The notes under the pieces were generated by a model. It saw only the letters and a list, made by a program, of their open reading frames with translations, was not told the origin of the DNA and did no database searches. The position numbers were made by a program, and so were the translations under genes. From Ciona intestinalis (taxonomy: Eukaryota; Chordata; Ascidiacea; Phlebobranchia; Cionidae), in assembly GCF_000224145.3 (NCBI RefSeq), contig NC_020177.2, positions 2,869,649-2,933,648 on the forward strand: a DNA stretch of 64,000 nt. Reading direction: 5' to 3'. This document shows, piece by piece, positions 42,524-55,824 of this stretch (positions within the stretch are counted from its first letter, which is position 1; each line of letters starts with the position of its first letter).

Positions 42524-45500
42524 TTAGTTGACAGGCTGTTGGTATACAATTGTAGGAGTGTCCACTTAAAACAAAAAAATAACAATTTATACGTCGTAAA
42601 AAGTATGCATTTACTTTTAGTTATAGTGTATTTTTCCCAAACCGTCCTCTTTGGAATGATATGTGTCTAAAATCATTTACAATACAACAAAACGTTAAAC
42701 TGGTGTGTTTTTATAGACCAGCACATGTAACAAATAGTACTGTGGGGTAAGATGGGATACAGTTAGCATTTAAATTCCATGTTTCATAATCGTGATTTGA
42801 ACAACAAACAACGTGCTTTTAGAGTCGTGCGGCTGCAGTTACATAATTCAGTGAATAATCTTTGTTTACTACCCCCAACAAAGTAACACACGTGGTAACT
42901 CGTAATAGCTGGAACGAGGTGTATGAACACCCGCGTTATAACGACTATCGTTTTCCGCCACGCGAGGATAAAGTAAGTTACATTCATTCATTTATTCAAA
43001 TTGAACGAAAAAAATAGAACGAAAACGTGACCAATCTTACCCCGCCCTAATATACTTTATTTATAGAAAATTGAGTCAACTTTTTGCATATTAGAAAGCA
43101 AAGAGACTTATTTACCTGTAGCATTTGACAACACTAATGAAGTAGATTGACTGGAGTTTACATCTTGCACGGATATCGACGGGTCACGTCTCTGCGAGAT
43201 TTTAATATAAAATGTAAACACAATGGTAAAAATGCATTCATACTCTCTTCATTTGGGTCTGTACACGGCCTACTAGAGATCTCTAGTAGGCCGTGGTCTG
43301 TATTAATTACTTAGCGTTTGCAAATGGATACTTTATGAATATATTTCGCGCCGAGGTATAGTGGTCAGCGCGCAGCATGCCTCTAACCCAGGGGTACAGA
43401 TTCAAGGCTCGTTGCTGCTAGTATCTGTGGGCGTATGTGTACTTGGGCAAGACAGTTAACAGCAATTGCTTTATCTCTGAACACACACACACACTCACAA
43501 AGTTAAATACACGGTAACTTGTAAGCGGGCACGAGTTGTATGAAACCAAACACCCGTGTTATAAGGACAGTCGTTGTTTTCCCACCAAGCGAGGATAAGG
43601 CAAGTTACCACAAGTTAGAAATTCAATATCTGATCACTGAACAAACGTATATCTGCTTTACCTGCTCCGTAAGAGTGTACGCTAAAGTCCCTTGTTGGTA
43701 GCCGCTGAAGTCTTGCTTAATGTTAGAATGATAGGTTGGCGGTGGTCCGTACCCGCCTAAAAATAACATATTGCTGCATTAAAGGATCAACATTATAACC
43801 CACAAGGAAAAGTATATAAAAAAAACATGAATTCATTTGTTTGATAAATATAGTAGGTTGGGGTAAGAAGGGACATGTTTTCTTTCTCTTTTCTAGTCGC
43901 ATTTGGTAGTAAACAAAGAATATTGACCGAATCATATAACCGTAGACTCGCGACTCTGAAAGTCGGTTGTTAATTGTTCAAAACACGATTATAAAATATG
44001 GGAATTAGTTAGAACGGTACCCTATCGTACACCACAGTACTATACAGTAGGGTGGGGGGAGATGGGACACCTTTTCATTCTATTTTTTCATCCCATTTGA
44101 TAGTAAACAGAGAACATTCAAATAATTTTAAAATCGTATCCTTACGGCTAGCATAAACAGTTGTTAATTGTTTAAAACACCATCAGGATATTTGCTTATT
44201 ATAGGTTCCATAAGGGTCCCATCTTCTCCCACCCTATACTATATGTAAAGGGAAGTCTGCCTATACCTGCTGAATGGTTATGAAGTTGGGTCACTGCGAG
44301 CGGGTGATGTTCGTGTACTACGTGACCGGGCGTTAAAGGTGTAAAGACTGGCATATGTTGACCAGTGGGAGCTTGGCTCACTAAGAAGGAAAATAGGTTA
44401 TAAAAACAATTTTTTTTGTAAAATTCATGAATGTAAAAGTCTAACTTTTGCAGCTCGAGTAGTGTTAGCTGAAGTGAGAACTCTTTGGTATTGGAATATA
44501 TAGGATACCTTATACAGTAGGCATGTACGGTTTAATAAGATGCCATCATCCATACAATGCAATTATTCGATCCTTGAACCACTAAACTTTGCTATGCTAA
44601 AATGGGCTCGCGTGGTAACCACTTGGCCGTGGCGTCGGAAAAAATGAATGAATGAATGAATGTAACGTTATTTACCTTCGCGTAGCGAGCAACACTGTTT
44701 CATACACCTCGTGCCCGCTTTTACGAGTTACAAAAAAGGTAACTTGGTGGATTGTAAATGGTATACCTGAGGCTATGATTCCAGACAGCAATAGACTATG
44801 CGGGGGTAAAGTAGATTGCATCTGTGCTGGATCCATCTCTTGGGAAGACGAAGGCTGCTGAACTTGGAAAACGCTGTTCATGATTGGAGATAGAGTATTC
44901 ACTGAAGGTAGTGCACCAAAGTGAGAGACCTGCACAGAAACGCCATGTTGTATAATCGAGGTTCAAAGTAGTACTGAGAAAAGACGTTGTTATTGTTATT
45001 AGATGGGGTTGAAATATAATGTGTATCATTAACACTGTAAACATTATTTTTAATATTATGTAACGTAACATACGTACATATTTATTCTATTTATCTCTCT
45101 GAAAACGATAGAGAAGTTAATGCTATTGAAACAACGAAAGAAGGACAATAACAGCAAAACGAGTGTTGTTAAAGGGAAAGAGAATCAATTAAAAAGCGTG
45201 GCAGTTGATTCCAACTATAGTTGGCCCTATAACAAATTTCTTGACTAAGGAAACAAACAGCCACAACAGTAGCAGCATAGAGCATTGGACCCGTAGCCAT
45301 TATAGGCTAGCGGCGTGGCTAAGGGACCCAACAGTTTTGCTACAACACTGGCGTGAAGAATGCTTGAAAAATAAACGCACCTTCGTTGGGGTAACGTTCG
45401 TCAGCGAACTGTAAGTGCTTACCGACGAGAAGTTGTCGCTTCTTTGAAGGTCATCAGGTAGGGGGAGATTTGTAATCACGACTCCAGGTGGAGCTATGGA

Positions 45501-48500
45501 GCAAACGACGAATGTTACTTGAATAAATGAATGAATGTAACTTGGTTTACGTAACTTGCGTGCTCGGAAAAAGTCAGTCAATATAACACGGGTGTTCTGT
45601 TTTATACATCACGTGCCCGCTTACCAGTTACAACGTATGTAACTTACAGTGGGTGATTGTTGTTTTGTAGGTATTCTTTGTTAACTATCAAATAGGACAA
45701 AAAACGTCTCCCATTTTACCCCAGCCAACTATACATTGAAATTGAGTGATTTGCTTCACGATGCTTTTAAATTTGAAAAGTTGACATAACCAAGTAACGT
45801 TACCTCGTGATCTGCAGCCTTGGTTTATGCGTGAACTTCTAACTACTGGTAGGGATGTTTGTGCAATTCGTTGCGCCGAGTCCGAGGCCTCGGATGGCGT
45901 GACGAGGGAAATGTTCTGCGTGGCGTGTGGCGTCGGCACGTGGCTCCTGTCATGTGCTTCCACTTTTATAAGGTCACGGTTTATCTCGTGGTCTCGTTGT
46001 TCACCATATAGTCCTGGTTCAGCTTCAAAATATTAAAACAAAATTATTTTAGGCCAGTTTATATTTGACTTTATTTTGATCTGCAGTGGTAAAACATCAT
46101 ACCCCACGTTCGCTATAATATATATTATCGTTTGCCAGGTAATGTTGATACCGTAACACATAACCTAGGCTATATGATATTATGAATCGTTTTTTAACAA
46201 ATATTAATTAACGCACTTTTATAGTCGTGAAGTACGGTTATACAATACTTATATTTAGTGGGGTGGGGGAAGATGGGACACCTTTAGCACAAAATATATA
46301 AATATCCTGGTCGTGTTTTAAACAAATAACAATAGTCTATGAAAGTCGCGAGAACAAGGTTTTATAATTCTTTAATTGTTTTTTGTTTACTACCAAAATG
46401 TACGAGAAAATAGAATGAAAAGGTGTCCCATCTCCCCCCACCTTACTATATCCTTGTTTACTACCAAATGTAACAATAAATGAGAACGAAAACATGAATC
46501 ATCTTACTCCAATCTATGTACAATCTATAAGCCTATACCTAACATAAGAAAATAGTCAGTGTATGACTTACGTGACAACGTCTTATCCAGCCATACATAT
46601 TTATACTCCACAACTATCACAAAAAAAAAACTATTTCTAAGTGCATGACTTACCTTTTGGAAACTGTTCCATGATTTGTACTTTGGACGGTGGTCCATTA
46701 TGTTCAGGAGAACCCTCGCTAGGTTGGCAAGGGTCTTGGTCGCCCTAAAAACATAACATTACAATGTATCTTGTAATAATTTCCATGAATCTGACCCTGA
46801 TATGTTGCTTATACAGAGTTGACGGATTCTTGTGTAAAGAACTACAGCACGGACACGGTGCTACGAAAACGTAACAGACAAAAATCGAGTCTAACCAATT
46901 GCATAATAAAATATATAAATTTCGCCTAAATTGCATCGTCAGTCTTTTAAAATTCTGGATTTCTAATGTCAATTGCTACGGTTATTAATCCCCTCCATTG
47001 TGTTATGTCATATCTATGCTTTGGCGCATTCCAAAACCACCATGCGTTACGAAACCGCCATTTTTCCATTTCCGTTTGTCAACTGCAACGCGAAGTTCAA
47101 TGTAGCTATTTTTAGTTCTGTTTAGAACAGCATTATTAATCCAGTTTAATCGCAGTGATTTAGCGTTGTAGGTATGTTTGTTACTTAGGGACAATCTATT
47201 CTATAGTAATCGAAACTATACTAACGTTAATTCTTGATTCTGTTTGAATAAGGTAAATCCGTGACCGGGGTTGTTAACCTCAGAAAGTTTAGTTAGAATA
47301 CCATCAGTAATTTAGCCTGTAATTGGATTTGGTTCCCCGAATACACATTATTACCCTTTTTACCACCGAGACAGACTATAATGCAGATTATACGCAGCAT
47401 AACCGGTTCGATCGGCAGTCTGACTCTGAGTAGACCAGTGCTCTTCAACCGGTGTGCACGGTGCACCCTAGGGTGCATCAAAATATGTCAGGGGGAACCA
47501 GTACAAAAGGGTATACAAGGGTGCATCACAAACTACAACAATTTTTAGCAATAATACTCAGTTTTGAACATTTTTAACAAATTTAGCCACTTTCCTACAG
47601 TTTTTTTTATATGAATTATATATCTTGCATCACTGGGAATCGCGAAACATCATTAGTTTTTTTGTTTAAACAAACAGGGGTGCATGAGTTTGTCGCAACA
47701 ACTTTAGGGGTTCACCAACCCAAAAAAGGTTGAAGAGCACTGGAGTAAACCACAGGCATATAGCCTACAGACGTGTGCGGATTCTACAACAGTGTTACAC
47801 AAAGTTATGTTAAACAATGTTTTGAAATTACCAAGTAAGAGTCTTGTGCAAGTTTATGTCGAAATGCATCTTCTTTTCTACGGTTCGCGAACCAGTTATA
47901 CACTCGTACCTTCGGAAATAAAAGTATTTTAGCATAAATTCGGGCATAAAACCGAGGGCTAGTATTCAAATCGATTTGGCTTAGATCATGCTGCATGACA
48001 CTCATGGGGCATGAGATTTAGGCCAGAAACCCCCCCCCCCCCCAATGTTACAAATATGAAAACACGAGGTGTTTGAAACTGAACACTCGTGTAATAAGCA
48101 GCAAGGATAAAGCGAATTACATTTATCTCAGATGACAAAACCTTACCTCTGTAACCAAATTTGAACCCAGGCCATTTGCATGTGAAGGCGATACACCTCG
48201 CTGATTGCACTCAGCACGGTTACATTTCTTAACAAGTTCCTCTCTTTCTTCTTTGGTAGGATTCCTCTGGTGTTGGTACGCCTCATATAGGATTCTCTGA
48301 AAGAATAAGACGGCGTAGAGTAAGCAAGGGTGATGGGTAAGATATTTGCTGGTAATTCTTAAAACACGACTCAGAAATAAGGTTTTATATGCTGAAGGTG
48401 TCCCATCTTAACTCAAAGTGCTATAAGTTGCGTAAGATGGTACATGTTTTCTTTTTATTTTATTGTTTCATTTGGTAGTAAATATAAAATACAGTATTTA

Positions 48501-51500
48501 TTCACGCATTCGCTCGGTATTAAAATAGTTTGTTATTTGTTAAAACGAAATTGAAAATATTATGTGGGGTACCATATTTCATGTGTTTCCAAATGACGCA
48601 AATCAGCTTTTATTTTACAAATGTACTTTGAACTTAATTATAGTTCTCTTAGTAAGCATATTCCGACATCAAAACGCTTTAAAATAAAGGTCTTATTTGA
48701 TCTTAATGACACGACTTTACCAGCCCTAAATTTACCGACCTTAAACAAATGTTTGAATATATCAGTCGTGCTATATAACTATAAAACGCATGGTTGTATT
48801 TTAGACTGCTTTTAATTTAGTCACTCAAAGAAAGCAGTAATTTATTTCTCTTTGTTGCTAAAACAATTTATAATCAAACCTGCGAAGCGGGTCCCCATTT
48901 AAAACGGTTTCTGCGCGCTCTTGGGCTCACTCCAGCGGCTTCTTCAACCTGTTCAGCTCCCATACCACTTCGAGCAATTTTGAATTCTAAAAAAAATGTT
49001 CAAAATAATAATTCGGACACCTTATAGACCTACTTCATTTGTAGCCTAATACTTGTTTTTTTTTATACGAATAAACGTCGTTTCTCGTCTGCCTCTAACT
49101 CAGAGCTCGGAAGGGTTCAACGCTCGCCGCCGGTATCATTGTGGGCGTATGTGTCTTTGAGAAAGACAGTTAAATGCAATTGCTCTAACCCAGTGGTCCT
49201 CATGGGCAGTTTAAATTGCCAGCCATAGCCTACAGACAAAAGAAACACCCACAAAGTTACATACGCGGTAACTCGTAAGGGGGCACGAGATGTATGAAAC
49301 AGCACACCTGTGTTATAACGACTTTCGTTTTCCCGCCACGTGAGAATAAAGAAGTTACATTTATTTATTTAATTTCATATAACACGGTTACAAAAGGAAT
49401 CTTATAGTAACTTACGGGCAGCGACTTCGTCTTGCTTTTTAGTCCACCAGGCATAAAGTAATCCTCTCTTTTGGTTTTTCATTGGCGTTCCCTTGTTTAG
49501 GTGTTGGGATAAATGACTTTGGTTTAGACCTAAAACGTTAATTTGTTTAAGATTAGGGATATACCTTATATTAATCAATCGTGTGTTTAACAATTAACAA
49601 CAGTCTGTAATAGGAGTCGTGGTAACACAATTTTATGGGTCTTAACAACCAAATGGGACGGGAATGTAGAAAAAATAGGTGTCTCAACTTCTCCCACTCT
49701 ACTATACCTTATTCAAGTTTTGTTAGTGAATATGTGTAGCAAAATAGGGAATACACTAAATTGATGACACTATGTATGCATATATAGTTTTTTTTTGTGG
49801 GTAATAGGTCAAAATGATCAAAATATATATATAGTAGGGTGCGGGAAAATGGAACACCTTTAGCACATAATATCTAAATATCCTGATCGTGTTTAAACAA
49901 TTACTAACGGTCAATGGGAGTCATGGGCATATAGTTTTATATTTTCTTGAATTTTCTACGGGGCAAGAAAATAGAGGTAAAATGTGTCGGGTCTCCCCCC
50001 ACCCTACTGTATTATATATACTGTTTTAAGTGTTATTAAATTTACCTGTGGAATCGACCACCTCTCGTTGTGGAATGTTGTGCCTTGCCATATAGTTCTT
50101 GATGTGTTTTGCTGCCCGCCATGGGTCTTGTCTATGTTATCCAAATGAAAATGTTAGTTTTACAGTTTACAACCAAACCTATAGGCCTACTATCTTAAAT
50201 AGTACATTTAGGTAATATTAGCTTGGTAACCAAAAGGTAGCTTATAGACCCTGTTAAAATTATCAATATGAAGTTCATGATATGGTTAATAATAACCACA
50301 TCATGGTAATAGGGTTAAACGAGAAAAAATCATGCGTTTTTCTCGTCCAATTTTGTAGTAAACAAGGAGTATTTTTAGAATTGTATAACCGTAGCCCCGC
50401 GCCCTAAAAAGAGTGTTGGTACATAATTGTTTAAAACAAATGTAAATTGTTTAAACCGCTTCGGGAATACGTGGTTTGGGCGCTAACGGTAACTTAACTC
50501 ACAATACAATATAAACATACAATAATTTGTCCAAAGTAGAAAGATACGTGTGTCGCGTTAAGTCATTAGTTGCCCTACAATAACGCTATACGATTCTGTT
50601 ACATACAGAAAATTCTTGTTTGCGAATTTTACAAAAGGTTTTTACGTCTAACAGTATCTGTATGTTTCTTGTGTAAATGTTCAAGTATTGTATGCTTGGT
50701 ATTTTGTTCATCCAAAGCGGCCTACAAGAATATCTTTGCTGTTCGTCTCAAATTGGATACAATACAGTTACTGTACGTACGCTAGTAAATGATTAATCCA
50801 CTTTATCTCGGAGGGATCCCGGCTCTGTAAACGACAGGTACAGGGCAAACAAGACGATAACTAAATGATATTTGCGCTCTGACAAATTCTCACGTAGCTG
50901 CCTATAACCAAGCATATGCTGCCAATGAACTATTTCTAAATTGAAATCAGCGGCTTTCTCGCGAAATTGTTATTTTTGTCGTAATTAAACCTACGCGGGC
51001 GGGCACGACCGTATATAAACTCCAAGCCTTTAGTGTTAAACTAAATGATTTTATTACCAAAAAAAAAAATCTAAAGGTCTATATCACTAGCCTATATCAG
51101 AAAATATGTATGACAAGCCTAATAATCTACATTAAAAAAATTACAATTAAGATGATTACTCCATAAAATATACCGAAAAAGCAGCTGAAATAGCCTTCAA
51201 AGTTTTTAACGCTATATTACCCCGCCAGTTTAAAGTCGACGACTGCCGTTTCCGGGCATATGACAGCGTCTTCTATGACCCAATTGAATTTATACGGTTC
51301 AGGTTTTGCTATTGCCAGCAAATGATTTACTATTTTGTTTTACACTGTGTCGTCTATACGTGGCGTTAATATTTTACCAAGCAGCCGGACATAACTAGAA
51401 CCAACTGCGTAAGTAATCTTCCCGTCTCTCTCCGAGCAACGAGGTAAAATTTAACAGGCGTCGCACCGTAGTTGCTAAAGGGGTTTCAAGAACCAACGGT

Positions 51501-54500
51501 GTACCATTCGCAGTATTATTTCCAACCAAATACGTTACTGAACGTATAGTACTGTGTGGTAAGGTTGGACACCGTTAGCATCTAAATTCCACATTTCCTG
51601 ATCGTGTTTTAAACAATTAACTATACGCTCTTTTGAAGTCGTGATGCTATACAGTTATATATTTCTGTAAATATACTTTGTTTACTACCAAATGAAATAA
51701 GCAAATAGTATAAAAACAGGACCCTTTTTTCCCAACCTATACTATATGTTACGTAACTGTATTCCATAACCGTTTTATTTCGTGTCTGTTCAGGCTGTTA
51801 AACCTGTATTATTAAAATGCCGTTAAAACTGCATAATCATGGTTCATACTATACAAACAAAAACGTGTTTTGTGGTTGAACAGCCTTTTGCAGTGTCGAT
51901 AACAGCATTCCAGTAAAGATCTAGTTTCATGCTGTATAAAGGCTTTAAAACTGCGACCCACGTAACTGCAATGGGGACAAACAAATATGGTTCGATTAGC
52001 ATGTTTGCCTGCCTGCCCGGCAACGCGTATTCAAACAAAATTTTATCGCACTAGTTTTCCTAATTGACGGGCGAGGTTAAACGACCGTCGAAGGTCGTTC
52101 GGTCGTATAATACTAGTCTGATTTATAATGCTAAGTAAAACGTAAAACGCCCACGAACGCCGCGAGAATGATTAATTACATGAACACTGTAGCACCAAAC
52201 AAGTTTTGACTCTACAGGATAGAACAACTTGAGTCGCTGCTACATTTGGTTTTGATACAATATCAAGGCGAATGGTTTTGTGTTAGGGGCCATTTTTTTA
52301 TCAAGTTTTAAAATGATCCTACACATACTGTTTTGCAACTTCAAAGGGGTTTTACTTTAGGCCGGATAAGGTGTGGATTTAGATAAAACACGCAGTCTTC
52401 TTTCCGTGAGATAGAACACCACGATTTGTATGAATTAGCATATACATCCAGGGTATACCACGAGTCGTGACAATGCGTACGGGTTGCCTCCGCCCGCTGA
52501 CAATGAGCGCTTTTTGCCAGGCAAACAAACTAATGTTTGATCACTATATATGGAACAAAAGCGAGTACAAGGACTGCTCCATAACCCGCTACGCAGGTCG
52601 TTCACACTCGGAATATTGCGCAACCTGTCAAACAACGAAAACCTTTTGAAAACGGCCAACAGAAAATTCTAGAGTAATTTAGTCTTCTTTATAAGCGGTT
52701 TTTCGAAATGATTTTTCTCCTACATTGTTTTAGTTCTGAAAGTAGACTTGTCCTATATATCCTTACCAAACATGTATAAATGTTTAAAAACCCAAAGTTT
52801 TTCCAACTCTTGAAACATCTTTCTAATATTAGCACGGTCCAACCATGCAAACAAACTTACATAACCCACTAAAGTAAAGCATGCATGTGCATATAATGCC
52901 AGTATCCATGCATTTCGTATGTAAACTTATTGAATTTCAAGCACAAATCCGTAGCCTGGCTTCCTATAGATCAACACGGTTCGACTATTCAATGGTTACC
53001 GGTTTCTTGCCGAAAACGCAATCGGTCGGTTATACATTAATAGTACTTTCATTGTACAAAATTCCTCTCGGAGGTTAATTTTTAGCCGACTTGCTTTTGT
53101 GGAAACCAAGTGACCCATGCAATTTACTGACGTGGATACGGTTAATGCTTAACATATTAATGGAAGGTGCCAATGGAAGAAGATGCGCTTTTATACAAAC
53201 AGCAATAGAACACCTTTTGATAGTAGTCAAAGATTGACTTGAATAAATGATCAACCAATACTTAACAAGCGGCTTTGGAATACGAGTCCCTATGTTGCCA
53301 TAGGCGCACTAGTAAATATAGTATGAATGTATAACATTAATCATTGATAATCATGGCGAAAATTGAATAGATACGATGTTTGAGTGAATCGTTAATGGTT
53401 AAAATGCTACTACGATTCCCAGCACGTGTTTTTAACAAGGGGATTTACCACCTGAAAGTTCCCCACTTTTTGTTATTAATACAAATAAAAACAAAGTTCT
53501 TTTTTTAACTTTAAATTATGAATTTAAACTTCTTTTTCATTCAGTGCCATGCGTCCAAACTCATGGTATCGCATGGGTTTACTTATAAAAGGTTCTAGTA
53601 AATTCATAATTTGAGTTATAGCATTTTAGAGTATAATGATTTATGTTTTCAGTGTCTTTTTTGACCCATTTGGTATTAAATAAAAATATTTACAGAATTA
53701 TTGAACCACATCCTTACGACTCTAAACGAGCATGCTTCTTTGTTAAAAACTCAATTAGGAAATAAGTTACAATCCCCTTACCCTACAGTACTATATATAT
53801 ATTATCTAAACGTAATAATATTTCACTTACTTGAGCAATTCTTCTATTTTTTTCCTTCGTTCTTCGTTTCCTGGTGTTCCTTTCAAAATGTCGTCAATGG
53901 TTCTCTCGGGTGTGCTAGATTGATCGTACGGATCAGGATCTTGATCTTCCCGTTTTTCTAACTCACGCCTCCGGAGCCGAGATCTGGTCCGACCCTGGTT
54001 ATAACCGTCATCGGAGTCGATTTCGCTCTTCGTAACACCCAGAGCTACTTGGTGCATTTCTATTGGATGATGTGACTGTATTGTAGCGGCATTAGCATCG
54101 TCGATGGGATTCGAATAGAGGTACATGCTTCTAGTCGGGTCATAGGCGTTTTGGAGCTGATGGAGAGCAATAGCATCCGGACTGGTGATGTCCATAGCTT
54201 GGGAATAGTTGGCTTCCGTTTCTGACTGCATTAGCTGCTGCTGGAAAGTGTCTATGGTGTTTGGTCGATGGTGTACAACATGCGAACCGTGTGGCATAAC
54301 GCGGATTGAGTCTTCGTTTGTTGCTAACTGCCCATCGTGCGGAAAATGGGTTATGTAAGCCTGGGAAGGGGGCGACGAAGTCGGGGGGTCGGGGACGTGA
54401 GGCGACTGCTGATGGTTTGAAATCTCCGTATTTCCGTCTACAGCGCCGGTGTAGTTGCCATTAGATGACAAATGAACTGAAGTCGATGTAATTTGAGGGT

Positions 54501-55824
54501 AGTACTGGTTCATTGTCTCTGGAGTAATTAAGGCTGAATTGTAGTCTGACATAGGCGGCTGCATGTTTGCCTGTATTGGGGGCTGGGGCGGAAGAACGTT
54601 TATTAAGCTTCCATTGAGTCGCTGATTCATAAGCATATGATCATTTATATATGCTTGTTCAGACGTTAATTTTTCATCCCCAAAATAGTTATGTTGTCGT
54701 AGCTGGTCCGGGTTGGCAGACATCGTCTGCATGTCATGTAAAACCGAGTTTTCAGGTTTTTCTTCTTGTACAGTTGCTCGGCTTCGTGAATCGTCTTCTG
54801 GCATGGTATCTGCTGTCATGGCGTCTTGTCCGACCGGGAACCCTTGGCCGTGATCCTTTTTTATAACAGAATCCCTGTCTTTTTGTTCGGGCTGAGAAAA
54901 CTCGGAGTCCTCATAAATGTTTGGTTGGTTTGGTTCGGAAATCGGTATTGGGGCAAACTGTTGCTCCTGGGAACCTTCTGGTGTTTCCAACTTACAATAC
55001 ATCTGATTACCGTGGTCAGATACACTCTGCATGATTGACACGAATGGCTTAGAGCTTGGTAGCTTTGTACGACTGGCGGGTCGGTCAGGCCTTAAAATAA
55101 AAAATATGCACATACTATAAAACCAAATATACAACACTGGAAAGAACAAAGATTTTACCAAAAGCTAAGATTCTAAAAGATGCTTGGCTAAAATTAAGAA
55201 GTATTAATTAGTTATTGGTACTTACAGTTTAAATTCTATATCTTCTACATTTTCAGTTTGAGTTGATTTCGTTTCCAGCTCTAGTACAGTTTGAGTTGCA
55301 GTAGTTGAACACTTGACCAATGTTTCGGTTTGATATGTGGTTACTATATTAACTTTCGGTAAACTTTCTAGGTTTGAACTATTGTACGTTTCAGCAGCTT
55401 CATGGTTAGCGGGATTTCTTGAGGCGCCATTTTGTAAAGCAAGTAAAATGTTCTGGGTATTTTTATCACGCCCAGAATTGGTTACTGTTTCAGTATTTCC
55501 ACCATCTGTAGCTGGTGTAATGGATTTGGTTGCTTTAATTTTAGATTGCTCTTCCGATCTGAGTTCTTTCGCTCGGAGGAACCGTATAATAGAAGAATGC
55601 GTGATGCCGCTTTCTTCTATCTCTTGCATTAACCTATACTGGTGTGGAGTGAATTTGATGTCCCTTTTTTCAATTTTTTGTTCCGATTTATCCCCAGACA
55701 AATTAGCTGCTGTACTAATATCAGAAAATGCACCTTGAGAATAGTCAAGTGCACCTTCACGTATGTTTCCCGTTTTATTCATTGCTGGCATAGTACAATA
55801 TCTCTCCGCCCATCTATACCGCAA
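42524..55824 (-). CDS. HNF1: HNF1-family homeobox transcription factor
   Basis: Fifteen exons, all in phase: 55226-55824, 53831-55090, 50046-50131, 49416-49529, 48880-48986, 48147-48296, 47832-47909, 46654-46744, 45804-46022, 45423-45493, 44767-44929, 44267-44380, 43662-43756, 43116-43191, 42524-42564; 1087 residues (or 1076 from the Met at 55791). Residues ~57-90 ([16 protein letters not shown]) match the HNF1 dimerisation helices. The POU-specific domain spans ~620-690 ([39 protein letters not shown]). The atypical homeodomain lies at ~705-795 ([40 protein letters not shown]) with the family's extra loop. The remaining ~290 residues, rich in P, S, Q and H, are the activation region, ending [16 protein letters not shown]1 proteins bind GTTAATNATTAAC-like sites as dimers and control endoderm and gut genes. 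The ~420-residue insert from the 1260-nt exon is far longer than in vertebrates (~630 residues in total). Confidence 0.93.
42735..43054. repeat. MITE subfamily B interrupted by a SINE
   Basis: MITE ends TACTGTGGGGTAAG and CTTACCCCGCCCTAATATA flank a 5'-truncated SINE (about 42873-43000, CCCAACAAAGTAACAC to CATTCATTCATTTATTC). Last HNF1 intron. Confidence 0.85.
43264..43295. repeat. Perfect 32-bp palindrome
   Basis: Two 16-bp arms without spacer, CACGGCCTACTAGAGA and its complement. HNF1 intron, 72 bp upstream of exon 43116-43191. Confidence 0.95.
43347..43612 (+). repeat. Nearly full-length SINE
   Basis: GCCGAGGTATAGTGGTCAGC head, GGGCAAGACAGTTAACAGC, an (AC)n-like stretch and AAGCGAGGATAAGGC end; HNF1 intron. 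Confidence 0.85.
43849..44244. repeat. Two abutting MITEs, subfamilies B and A
   Basis: 43849-44044 (TAGTAGGTTGGGGTAAG to CACCACAGTACTATAC) is directly followed by 44045-44244 (AGTAGGGTGGGGGGAG to CTCCCACCCTATACTATA). Confidence 0.85.
44640..44755 (-). repeat. SINE fragment
   Basis: GAATGAATGAATGTAACG tail then CTCGTGCCCGCTTTTACGAG; ends 11 bp from HNF1 exon 44767. Confidence 0.75.
45515..45735. repeat. SINE fragment followed by MITE scrap
   Basis: 45518-45665 reversed SINE (GAATAAATGAATGAATG to GTATGTAACTTACAGTGGG); 45668-45735 right end of a MITE (CCATTTTACCCCAGCC). Confidence 0.7.
46254..46520. repeat. MITE subfamily A plus scrap of subfamily B
   Basis: 46254-46450 runs TTAGTGGGGTGGGGGAAG to CCCCCCACCTTACTATA; 46451-46520 is a right-end scrap. 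Confidence 0.85.
47436..47742. mobile_element. hAT-type non-autonomous element with 8-bp duplication
   Basis: CAGTGCTCTTCAACCGG to GGTTGAAGAGCACTG, flanked by GAGTAGAC and GAGTAAAC (7 of 8 match). In an HNF1 intron, 90 bp from exon 47832. Confidence 0.88.
48050..48600. repeat. SINE scrap and MITE scraps around an HNF1 exon
   Basis: 48058-48122 is a SINE 3' end (CACGAGGTGTTTGAAACTG). 48340-48425 and 48425-48600 hold decayed MITE halves (GGTGTCCCATCTTAA; TTTCATTTGGTAGTAAA). The exon at 48147-48296 lies between and is not repeat. Confidence 0.55.
49080..49365 (+). repeat. SINE, forward, near full length
   Basis: CTCGTCTGCCTCTAACTCAG to CACGTGAGAATAAAG; ends 50 bp from HNF1 exon 49416. Confidence 0.8.
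49578..50012. repeat. MITE right half and a complete MITE
   Basis: 49578-49707 lacks the left end (to CTCCCACTCTACTATAC). 49829-50012 is complete (ATAGTAGGGTGCGGG to CCCCCCACCCTACTGTA) and ends 34 bp from HNF1 exon 50046. Confidence 0.8.
50300..50510. repeat. Decayed MITE, subfamily B
   Basis: TTTCTCGTCCAATTTTGTAG and GGTTTGGGCGCTAACGG recognisable; ends eroded. HNF1 intron 2. Confidence 0.5.
50511..53600. other. HNF1 intron 2, largest intron of the gene
   Basis: The intron 50132-53830 holds a MITE at 51545-51747 (TATAGTACTGTGTGGTAAG to CCCAACCTATACTATAT) and a decayed one at 53630-53795. Elsewhere I see no exon, SINE or inverted repeat. GC is locally higher around 51200-52600 than elsewhere in the intron, so it could house enhancers, but nothing in the sequence proves this. 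Confidence 0.45.

Noticed and set aside
43111-43116. Stop by read-through (GGTAAATAA) as the end of HNF1
   Set aside because: Possible as an alternative end, but the exon at 42524-42564 has a strong acceptor, the right phase and a plausible C-terminus, so splicing is preferred.
55337-55738. 133-codon plus-strand frame
   Set aside because: Antisense shadow of HNF1 exon 1.
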